From contig JAGRCC010000597.1 in the NCBI GenBank assembly GCA_020433785.1, positions 1 through 6,844 of the forward strand: a stretch of 6,844 nt of DNA, written 5' to 3'. The stretch comes from Anaerolineae bacterium. Lineage in GTDB: Bacteria > Chloroflexota > Anaerolineae > 4572-78 > J111. The notes under the pieces are model-generated. The model saw nothing but the letters and a program-made list of their open reading frames with translations, did no database searches and was not told the origin of the DNA. The translations under genes were made by a program, and so were the position numbers. This document shows positions 1-5,783 of the stretch, one piece after another; positions within the stretch are counted from its first letter, which is position 1; every line of letters starts with the position of its first letter.

Positions 1-131
1 TTCAGCCGTCAGCTTGTCACTAATGGTAAACTATCGGGGTGGATTTGCAAATAAGTTAAGATGGTTCAGCTATTAGCTTGGGCTAAACAACAGAAGGTGA
101 TAGCTGACCGCCACAGACTGACTGCTCACAC
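1..131. other. Non-coding stretch downstream of the redoxin gene
   Basis: I see no gene here. There is weak pairing potential: TCAGCTAT (66-73) against ATAGCTGA (100-107), and within it TTAGC (73-77) against GCTAA (82-86). Neither has a U-tract in the direction of the upstream genes, so I do not call a terminator. The transcript end is not evident in the window. Confidence 0.4.
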
Positions 132-698
132 CTATTGAACCACTAAGTTAGCCGTCTTCTGTTGGGGTGGGACGTGTTCCTCAAACCAAGTATCGAGGGT
201 TTCCGGCGTTAGTTCGCCGATGATTTGCAGGGCGATAGTCCCATCCGGGGCGATGATGAAGGTACGGGGGAGGGAACGCGCCTGATACATCGTCAAGGTG
301 ACATCGTCCGGGTTCATCAGGATAGGGAAAGAGAGATTGTGTTCATCGACAAATTTGGTCACTGAGGCAGCCGACTCGTTAAAGTTGACCCCGAGCACCG
401 CCACATCGTATTCATCGGCCAGGTGTTGAAGATAAGGCATTTCCTTAACGCAGGGATGGCACCAAGTGGCCCAGAAATTGATTAACACCCACCGGCCCTC
501 TAACTCAGCCAATGAGATAGTTTCGCCGGAGAGCGCGGTTAGGGTGAAGTTATGGGCCAATTCCGGCTCAGCCGGTGGGTTGAGTTGACCGGCACTTACT
601 ACATGATCGTTGGTCGGGGTGGTAAAACGGGTACTGACGAAGTAACCGCCGGCCACGACCAGTAGAACAATAGCGATAATGATTAAATTACGGCGCAC
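132..698 (-). CDS. Membrane-anchored TlpA/ResA-like thioredoxin-fold protein
   Basis: This is a probable extracytoplasmic thiol-disulfide oxidoreductase, 188 residues. One N-terminal hydrophobic segment (about 4-23) after Arg-Arg anchors it, with no lipobox Cys, and a polar linker runs to about 48. The redoxin domain (about 50-175) carries WATWCHPC at 76-83, so the active-site pair is Cys80-X-X-Cys83. A cis-proline motif LPRTF (143-147) and PDG (151-153) match the TlpA/ResA/CcmG group. Such proteins reduce disulfides in apocytochromes or other exported proteins, or act as general thiol reductants; which applies here cannot be told. The start is GTG at 698, with AAGGAG (705-710) six bases upstream. 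Only 17 bases separate it from the yjfF stop, so read-through from the transporter operon is likely. It may simply be the last passenger of that transcript. I give no symbol because the family is broad. Confidence 0.88.
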   Translation of the reverse strand: MRRNLIIIAIVLLVVAGGYFVSTRFTTPTNDHVVSAGQLNPPAEPELAHNFTLTALSGETISLAELEGRWVLINFWATWCHPCVKEMPYLQHLADEYDVAVLGVNFNESAASVTKFVDEHNLSFPILMNPDDVTLTMYQARSLPRTFIIAPDGTIALQIIGELTPETLDTWFEEHVPPQQKTANLVVQ

Positions 699-715
699 AG
701 GCCTCTCCTTTTTAG

Positions 716-1762
716 CTATGCGTCGGGTACCAACTCCGTTTCACCAACCGGAAGCCGGTCGGCCGATTTGTCGATGGATTTGGCGGCCAGCCGTGCTCGC
801 CGGGCGGACGCAAACGCGCTTTGCATCACGATAAAGAGCAAAGTTAATAAACCCACCACAATCTTAGTCCACCATGAGTTGAGCGTTCCCTGGAACATAA
901 TGGTGGTTTGGATTAACCCCTGAATCAGCACGCCAAATACCGTGCCGGCCACGTACCCAACGCCGCCGGTCAGCTGCGTACCGCCAATGACCACCGAGGC
1001 AATCGCATCCAACTCCAGGCCGTTGGTGTACAGGCCGTAGCCCGATAGCATATAGACGCTAAAGACGACCCCCGCTAGCGCCGAGCAAAAGCCATTGAGG
1101 GTATAGACCAACACTTTGGTACGGGCCACCGGCAGCCCCATCAACAGCGCCGACTGCTCGTTGCCGCCGATGGCATACACGGTGCGGCCAAATCGGGTAA
1201 AGTGGGCCAGATAAATAGCCACCGCCAACACAACCAAAAAGATAACCACGTTAATCGGGATAAAGGTTTTGCCAAACAGCGGAATCCGAAACAGAGACAA
1301 TGTCCGGTAAAAGGGGTGCGAAATGGTAATGGCGTCGGTGCTGATGACGAAACACATGCCCCGGGCAAAGAACATTCCGGCCAGGGTGACAATAAATGGT
1401 TGGACCTTAAAGAACTGGATGATGCTGCCCATAACCGCCCCTAATAAGGTGCCGACCAGAAGTACCATCGGGATAACGACCAGCGGATGCAATCCCCAAT
1501 CCTCGGTCAGATAGGCCGATAACACGGTGGTAAAAGCAATGACTGCCCCAATTGACAGGTCGATCCCGCCGGACAGAATGACAAAGGTCATACCGATGGA
1601 CGTGATCAACAGAAAGGCGTTGTCGATGAAGAGGTTAAAAAATACTTGTGGATTAGAAAAGCCCCGATAGCTGAAAAAACCATAGGCATACAGTAAAAGG
1701 AACAGACCAATGGTAACCAGCAGCGGCCAGAATTTGCGATCAATCTTGAATTTGTCCATCAT
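716..1762 (-). CDS. yjfF: Sugar ABC transporter permease, YjfF-like
   Basis: This is the second membrane subunit, 348 residues, same BPD_transp_2 family as YtfT and presumably its heterodimer partner. Hydrophobic segments run through most of residues 11-315. Key motifs are GGIDLSIGAVIAF (65-77), TLAGMFFARG (126-135), VYAIGGN (195-201) and ELDAIASVVIGG (250-261). SWWTKI (296-301) also matches E. coli YjfF as I remember it. A polar, charged C-terminal tail from about 320 has no membrane segment. The gene begins with two ATG codons in a row (1760-1762 and 1757-1759). The first overlaps the ytfT stop by four bases (ATGA) and the second by one. GGAAGGGGG (1770-1778) ends seven bases before the first ATG, so I prefer that one. 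Either way it is translationally coupled to ytfT. Confidence 0.95.
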   Translation of the reverse strand: MMDKFKIDRKFWPLLVTIGLFLLLYAYGFFSYRGFSNPQVFFNLFIDNAFLLITSIGMTFVILSGGIDLSIGAVIAFTTVLSAYLTEDWGLHPLVVIPMVLLVGTLLGAVMGSIIQFFKVQPFIVTLAGMFFARGMCFVISTDAITISHPFYRTLSLFRIPLFGKTFIPINVVIFLVVLAVAIYLAHFTRFGRTVYAIGGNEQSALLMGLPVARTKVLVYTLNGFCSALAGVVFSVYMLSGYGLYTNGLELDAIASVVIGGTQLTGGVGYVAGTVFGVLIQGLIQTTIMFQGTLNSWWTKIVVGLLTLLFIVMQSAFASARRARLAAKSIDKSADRLPVGETELVPDA

Positions 1763-1778
1763 GGCTGGACCCCCTTCC
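1757..1778 (-). promoter_or_regulatory. Ribosome binding site and overlapping stop/start at ytfT-yjfF junction
   Basis: GGAAGGGGG (1770-1778) lies inside the end of ytfT, seven bases before the first of two consecutive ATG codons of yjfF. The ytfT stop TGA (1759-1761) is embedded in ATGATG. A ribosome finishing ytfT can therefore restart at once, which favours equal amounts of the two permeases. Confidence 0.7.
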
Positions 1779-2826
1779 GCTCGAACAATTTATCCATCGA
1801 GACTTTAACCAGTTCCGAATACAACAGCACCACCGCCAGCACGACCAGGGCTTTGACCACCAACACTACTTCCGGCGGCACGCCAAAAGCGTAGATGGTC
1901 GTGGTCATACTTTGAATGATGAGCGCGCCCAAAATACTGCCCACCAGTGAAAAGCGGCCACCCGACATTAGCGTACCGCCGATGACCACGGCCAAGATCG
2001 CGTCCAACTCTGACCAGAGGCCGGCGTTGTTGGCGTCGGCACTTTTGACGTTGGAGCTAATTAACAGACCGGCGATGCCGGCGCACAAGCCGCAAAAGGT
2101 GTAGGCCAGCAGTTTGACGTTTTTCTCATTGATGCCGCTGTAGAAGCTGGAACTGGCATTGGTCCCAACCGACTCCACAAACAACCCCACAGCGGTTTTG
2201 CGCGAGATGAACCAGGCAAACAAGAACACCGCCGCCACAATGTACAAGGCAAAGGGCAACCCGAACAAGTATCCGCCACCGATGAAAAAGTAAGGCGAAT
2301 AATAGATGGTGATGATCTGGCCGTTGGTAATCAACTGGGCGATGCCCCGCCCGGCGACCATCAGCACCAGTGTGGCGACCATCGGTTGGATGTTGGCCCG
2401 CGAGACCAGTACCCCGTTCCACAAGCCGCACAGGGTAGCCGCCAGCAGCGGGATCAAAATAACCAACCACAGCGGGGTCTGGGTGACGTCTTCAATCAAT
2501 TTGTCTGATGTGACCAGTTCGCGGCCCAAGGCTGGGTTGATCAACACTGCCGCTGTCGCGCCGGCAATGGCGATAATTGCCCCCACCGACAGATCGACCC
2601 CGGCGGTGGCAATGACCATCGTCATGCCAATGGCTAGCAGCATCAACGGCGCGCCCCGGTTGAGAATATCGACCAGGCTACCAAATAGATGGCCGTCCTT
2701 GATCTCCAGCCTGAAAAAGCCTGGGGTGAAAAGGAGATTAAAGAGCATAATTAGTAATAAGGCCACAACCGGCCAAAACAAGCTGTGGTGGCGCAGATCC
2801 TTGAACAGTGATGTTGTCGGTTTCAT
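1759..2826 (-). CDS. ytfT: Sugar ABC transporter permease, YtfT-like
   Basis: This is a membrane subunit of the sugar channel, 355 residues, BPD_transp_2 (RbsC-like) family. It has roughly eight to ten hydrophobic segments, for example about 17-35, 60-75, 119-140, 190-207, 236-256, 293-312 and 319-337. The conserved core GVDLSVGA (76-83) is the usual permease signature. The stretch ADANNAGLW (263-271) followed by ELDAILAVVIGG is close to E. coli YtfT as I remember it. I chose ATG at 2826 over an upstream in-frame start at 2973. It has GGGAG (2833-2837) six bases upstream and begins two bases after the ytfR stop. The longer form would add 49 hydrophilic residues read inside ytfR. A polar loop at about 97-119 seems longer than in E. 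coli YtfT, from memory. It presumably pairs with YjfF; its stop overlaps the yjfF start. Confidence 0.95.
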   Translation of the reverse strand: MKPTTSLFKDLRHHSLFWPVVALLLIMLFNLLFTPGFFRLEIKDGHLFGSLVDILNRGAPLMLLAIGMTMVIATAGVDLSVGAIIAIAGATAAVLINPALGRELVTSDKLIEDVTQTPLWLVILIPLLAATLCGLWNGVLVSRANIQPMVATLVLMVAGRGIAQLITNGQIITIYYSPYFFIGGGYLFGLPFALYIVAAVFLFAWFISRKTAVGLFVESVGTNASSSFYSGINEKNVKLLAYTFCGLCAGIAGLLISSNVKSADANNAGLWSELDAILAVVIGGTLMSGGRFSLVGSILGALIIQSMTTTIYAFGVPPEVVLVVKALVVLAVVLLYSELVKVSMDKLFERKGVQP

Positions 2827-2828
2827 GG

Positions 2829-4343
2829 TTAACTCCCGGCAATAATCTGCATAATTTTCTTTTCTTCGAGTTCTTCCCCGGCCAATTCGGCCACTACTTC
2901 CCGGTCGCGCAAGACCATAACTCGATGGCTGGTGCGCAGCACTTCTTCCAGCTCCGACGAGATGAAGATACAAGCCTTGCCTTCTTCGGCCAGTTCCAGC
3001 ACCAGCTTTTGAATTTCGGTTTTGGCGCCGACGTCGATGCCACGCGTGGGTTCGTCCAGAATGAGCGTTTGGGGATTTGTGGCCAGCCAGCGGGCCAGAA
3101 TGACTTTTTGCTGATTGCCGCCGCTGAGATTTTTGACCAATTGGTCGGCGTTGGGGGTGGCAATATTGAGCAGCTTAATATATTTGTCGGCGATTTCGAT
3201 CTGTTTTTTAGGGGATAAAAATTTGAACCAGCCCTGACTGGCTTGCAGAGCTAAGACAATATTTTCACGCACGGTCAGATCGCCGACAATACCGTCGGCT
3301 TTGCGATCTTCAGGACAGTAGGCCATACCCCGGTGAATGGAATTGAGCGGTGAAAACTTTTTGACTTCCTGGCCCGCAAAGGTCATCGTGCCGTGATCCG
3401 GACTGTCAACACCAAACAACAAATTGGCGGTTTCGGTGCGACCGGCTCCCAGCAGACCCGCAAACCCCAGCACCTCACCGGCGTGGAGCTCCATATCAAA
3501 CGGCTGTATGGAACCGGTGCGGCCCAACTGATTGGCCTGGAGAAGCGGCTCGCGAGCGATATTCTTACTGGTTTCGTGTTTGAAACGAGACATATCTTCC
3601 AGTTCGTCCAAACTCCGGCCGATCATTTTTGAGACCAAGTCCATCCGGGCCAAGTTGGCCGTATCATAAGTGCCGACCAATCGGCCATTGCGCAGCACGG
3701 TCATCCGGTCGCTGATTTGATACACCTGATCGAGGAAGTGGGTAATAAAAATGATGCCTAAACCTTCGCTTTTGAGCTTGCGCATGACATCGAACAGTTT
3801 TTCGGTTTCACGGGCATCGAGGCTGGAGGTGGGTTCGTCCAAAATTAGAATTTTGGATGAAATTTCGAGGGCACGGGCAATGGCAACCATTTGTTGGAGG
3901 GCCACCGGATACATGCCCAAACTCTGGGTTACATCGATCTCGATGTCGAGACGGTCCAGAATTTGGCGAGCCTGGTGGTTGAGCTGGGCCCAGTTGATAC
4001 TGCCAAATTTCTTTGGCTCGCGGCCAATCAGAATGTTTTCGGCTATCGATAGGTTGGGGCAGAGGTTGATTTCCTGAAAAACGGTACTAATGCCCAACTC
4101 TTGGGCATGCAGTGGTGATTTAGCCAGGATTTCCTTGCCTTCCAGCAGGATTTTACCCGAATTCTGGCGCTCGACGCCGGTTAGAACTTTGATCAGGGTT
4201 GATTTGCCGGCGCCGTTTTCACCCATTAAAGCATGAATTTCGCCTTGACGCAGCGAAAAATCGACATCTGACAAGGCTTGTACGCCGGGAAAACTTTTGC
4301 TAATGCCCTGCATCAGTAATAGACCATCATTGGGGTTGGGCAT
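2829..4343 (-). CDS. ytfR: Sugar ABC transporter twin-domain ATPase, YtfR-like
   Basis: This is the cytoplasmic ATP-hydrolysing subunit, 504 residues, two nucleotide-binding domains in one chain as in the RbsA/MglA/YtfR group. Domain 1 has Walker A GENGAGKST (41-49), Q-loop Gln90, Walker B ILILDE (165-170), a D-loop SLD and H-loop His202. Its ABC signature is degenerate: the LSGGQ position reads Y-P-V-A-L-Q (about 145-150). Domain 2 has a degenerate Walker A, GLLGAGRTE (296-304), with Arg in place of the lysine. It also has a canonical signature LSGGNQ (406-411), Walker B LILDEP (427-432) and Ser in the H-loop region (about 462). One composite ATP site is therefore canonical and one degenerate, which is usual for this subfamily (E. 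coli YtfR has YSVAIQ at the same place), so it is not damage. ATG at 4343 has AGAGG (4351-4355) seven bases upstream. The stop lies two bases before ytfT, so translation is probably coupled. Confidence 0.96.
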   Translation of the reverse strand: MPNPNDGLLLMQGISKSFPGVQALSDVDFSLRQGEIHALMGENGAGKSTLIKVLTGVERQNSGKILLEGKEILAKSPLHAQELGISTVFQEINLCPNLSIAENILIGREPKKFGSINWAQLNHQARQILDRLDIEIDVTQSLGMYPVALQQMVAIARALEISSKILILDEPTSSLDARETEKLFDVMRKLKSEGLGIIFITHFLDQVYQISDRMTVLRNGRLVGTYDTANLARMDLVSKMIGRSLDELEDMSRFKHETSKNIAREPLLQANQLGRTGSIQPFDMELHAGEVLGFAGLLGAGRTETANLLFGVDSPDHGTMTFAGQEVKKFSPLNSIHRGMAYCPEDRKADGIVGDLTVRENIVLALQASQGWFKFLSPKKQIEIADKYIKLLNIATPNADQLVKNLSGGNQQKVILARWLATNPQTLILDEPTRGIDVGAKTEIQKLVLELAEEGKACIFISSELEEVLRTSHRVMVLRDREVVAELAGEELEEKKIMQIIAGS

Positions 4344-4393
4344 AATGGAACCTCTTGTTGGGCTGGCCGGTTATCTTCTCGATCATTCGGGGT

Positions 4394-4425
4394 AAGGTAG
4401 GACAAACTTAAGTTTGTCCTACCTT
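4394..4425. repeat. Perfect 32-base palindrome in the ytfQ-ytfR spacer
   Basis: Arms AAGGTAGGACAAACTT (4394-4409) and AAGTTTGTCCTACCTT (4410-4425) are exact reverse complements with no gap. It is flanked by an imperfect outer inverted repeat: GGTTATCTTCT (4369-4379) against AGAAGATACC (4435-4444), ten pairs with one bulged T. On the plus strand a run of five T follows three bases later; with the genes there is no U-tract. It resembles repetitive extragenic palindromes or a tiny remnant of a mobile element, but only one copy is in this window. The palindrome is certain; its class is inference. Confidence 0.75.
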
Positions 4426-4458
4426 CTGTTTTTAAGAAGATACCTGGCGGATTTTGCA

Positions 4459-4490
4459 AAGAAGCGGCGCTAAAATTAACGCCGCTTCTT
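4459..4490 (-). terminator. GC-rich hairpin after second ytfQ; partial terminator or mRNA stabiliser
   Basis: AAGAAGCGGCG and CGCCGCTTCTT form a perfect 11-base-pair stem (4459-4469 with 4480-4490) with a 10-base loop. On the minus strand the 3' arm runs into CTTCTTTG, a short, interrupted U-tract. This looks like an intrinsic terminator of limited strength. Because ytfR lies downstream in the same direction with no clear promoter of its own, partial termination or 3'-end protection of the ytfQ message is the likeliest role. Confidence 0.5.
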
Positions 4491-4515
4491 ATCAGGTGTC
4501 ACATTCTAGCTACAG

Positions 4516-4540
4516 TGCCATCAGTTATCAGTGAGTGGCA
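4516..4540 (-). other. Short imperfect hairpin just after second ytfQ stop
   Basis: TGCCA (4516-4520) pairs with TGGCA (4536-4540) and TCA (4521-4523) with TGA (4532-4534). One unpaired base lies at 4535 and the loop has eight bases. It begins five bases after the stop codon in the direction of transcription. It could protect the 3' end of the receptor message, but it is short. Confidence 0.3.
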
Positions 4541-4545
4541 GAGGC

Positions 4546-5571
4546 TTAGTACTTGCGTTCGGGCAGCAGCGCTTCGGCTTCCTCAGGATAGTAAACGCCT
4601 TCTTCCGAGGGCACCCATTTAGCCACTTCTTCGCCGTTCACCACTTTCAGAGCCAGTTCGTAAAACTGAGGACCGAGCAGCGGGTTACACTCAACGGTGC
4701 AGTTGAGTTTACCGGCAATCATGGCCTCAAACGCGCCACGCACCGCATCGACCGACACGATTTTGATGTCTTCGCCGGGTTTCAGACCATATTCTTCAAT
4801 GGCCTGGATGGCCCCAATGGCCATGTCGTCGTTGTGAGCATAAAGCGCATCGATGTCTTCGCCGTAGCTCTTAAGGAAGGCTTCCATTACTTCTTTGCCT
4901 TTGGCACGGGTAAAGTCGCCGGATTGAGAGGCAATAATTTCCATGTCCGGTTTGTCGGCAATATATTCTCTAAACCCTTTAGCGCGGTCATTGGCCGGGG
5001 CGGAGCCAACGGTGCCAACCAGCTCAACAATCTTACCTTTACCTTCCAAAATTTTGTCCATGGCCTCACCGGCGCGGTGGCCTTCTTCCACAAAGTCGGA
5101 CCCAAGGTAGGTCGCGTACAGATCTTCCGGCACAGCGGCGCGGCGGTCAACCAGAATAACCGGGATGCCAGCGTCTTTGGCTTCTTGGAAGACGGTTTCC
5201 CAGCCGGTTTCAACCACGGGCGAAACCCCAATCACGTCCACTTGTTGGGCAATGAAAGAGCGAATGGCTTTGATTTGGTTTTCTTGTTTCTGTTGGGCAT
5301 CAGAGAATTTGAGTTCGACGCCGAGTTTTTCGGCTTCTTCTTTGATCGAGGCGGTGTTAGCGGTACGCCATTCACTTTCGGCGCCAATCTGGGCATAGCC
5401 AACAACCAAATCTTCATAGGTTTTCTTATCAGAACTAGCTGGTTGGGCTTCGGCTTTGGCTTCTTCTTTAGGGGCTTCAGCAGGGGCGGCTGGGGCGGCG
5501 GCTCCACAGCCAATAACAGACAAAATTGTGGTTAAGGCCACAACAAACAACAGTACTTTCGATAACTTCAT
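4546..5571 (-). CDS. ytfQ: Sugar ABC transporter substrate-binding lipoprotein, YtfQ-like (second copy)
   Basis: This is a second receptor for the same transporter class, 341 residues from the chosen start. I chose ATG at 5571 because AAGGAG (5580-5585) lies 8 bases upstream and the protein then begins MKLSK followed by a hydrophobic core. An in-frame ATG at 5598 would add nine non-signal residues and lies upstream of that site. The lipobox is V-I-G-C with Cys22, followed by a low-complexity Ala/Pro/Glu/Lys linker to about residue 50 that holds the domain away from the membrane. Motifs: SEWR (66-69), QQKQENQIKA (93-102), VDRR (141-144), GDFTRAKGKE (218-227), AHNDDMAIGAI (245-255), VDAVR (274-278). 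From residue 50 on it aligns without gaps to the upstream copy, with 67 differences in 292 columns (about 77% identity). It has its own promoter and lies nearest to the ATPase gene, so it is probably the main receptor of the operon. Confidence 0.95.
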   Translation of the reverse strand: MKLSKVLLFVVALTTILSVIGCGAAAPAAPAEAPKEEAKAEAQPASSDKKTYEDLVVGYAQIGAESEWRTANTASIKEEAEKLGVELKFSDAQQKQENQIKAIRSFIAQQVDVIGVSPVVETGWETVFQEAKDAGIPVILVDRRAAVPEDLYATYLGSDFVEEGHRAGEAMDKILEGKGKIVELVGTVGSAPANDRAKGFREYIADKPDMEIIASQSGDFTRAKGKEVMEAFLKSYGEDIDALYAHNDDMAIGAIQAIEEYGLKPGEDIKIVSVDAVRGAFEAMIAGKLNCTVECNPLLGPQFYELALKVVNGEEVAKWVPSEEGVYYPEEAEALLPERKY

Positions 5572-5579
5572 TGTCCTCA

Positions 5580-5585
5580 CTCCTT
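5580..5585 (-). promoter_or_regulatory. Ribosome binding site that fixes the second ytfQ start
   Basis: AAGGAG lies eight bases before the ATG at 5571 on the minus strand. A weaker GAGG (5575-5578) is only three bases away. This site makes the 5571 start much more likely than the in-frame ATG at 5598, which lies upstream of it. Confidence 0.8.
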
Positions 5586-5654
5586 CGTTAGAGAGCATAA
5601 AATTGTGATTTTTTAATATGACCCCGGGGGAGATATAATTACCTCTAATTGTCC

Positions 5655-5683
5655 ATTTTAAGGCCTGTCAACTCAATTATCAA
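5655..5683 (-). promoter_or_regulatory. Probable sigma70-type promoter for second ytfQ copy and transporter operon
   Basis: Read on the minus strand, TTGATA (5678-5683, five of six to the -35 consensus) is followed by a 17-base spacer and TAAAAT (5655-5660, five of six to the -10 consensus). Transcription would start near 5647, giving a leader of about 75 bases to the ATG at 5571. The surroundings are AT-rich, as at many promoters. A perfect TTGACA nearby (5666-5671) has no good -10 at the right distance. This is a pattern match by eye. Confidence 0.55.
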
Positions 5684-5718
5684 TGAAGTTTTATTAGGAA
5701 GGTGTTAATATTTATATG

Positions 5719-5742
5719 AAATTCAGCCAGAAGGGTGAATTT
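5719..5742. promoter_or_regulatory. Inverted repeat upstream of the promoter; possible operator
   Basis: AAATTCA (5719-5725) and TGAATTT (5736-5742) form a perfect 7-base inverted repeat around a 10-base centre. It lies about 36 bases upstream of the -35 box, downstream of the first ytfQ stop. Position and symmetry would suit binding of a dimeric regulator. Read on the plus strand it is followed by a T-run and could be a weak AT-rich terminator. Read with the genes it has no U-tract. Function is not shown. Confidence 0.3.
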
Positions 5743-5783
5743 TTTACGATGGAGGTTTAATTTTTTTGGCTGTCGCCTCACAT

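Noticed and set aside
2306..2845. Plus-strand open frame (179 codons) opposite ytfT
   Set aside because: It lies antisense to the YtfT core motifs, has no domain I recognise, and its composition fits a shadow of membrane-protein codons.
2827..2973. Extended N-terminus for ytfT starting at 2973
   Set aside because: The extra 49 residues are polar and are read inside the ytfR 3' end. The ATG at 2826 has a good ribosome binding site and gives the expected family length.
4394..4431. 32-base palindrome as an intrinsic terminator of ytfQ
   Set aside because: In the direction of the genes no U-tract follows the stem. The T-run lies on the plus-strand side, where no gene ends.
4531..5535. Long plus-strand open frame (334 codons) opposite the second ytfQ gene
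   Set aside because: It mirrors a well-supported lipoprotein gene. Its Phe/Gly/Asn-rich product is what antisense reading of Lys/Glu/Ala-rich codons gives, and it has no recognisable domain.
5666..5671. Perfect TTGACA (minus strand) as the -35 box of the operon
   Set aside because: The hexamers 16-18 bases downstream match the -10 consensus poorly. The overlapping TTGATA/TAAAAT pair fits better.
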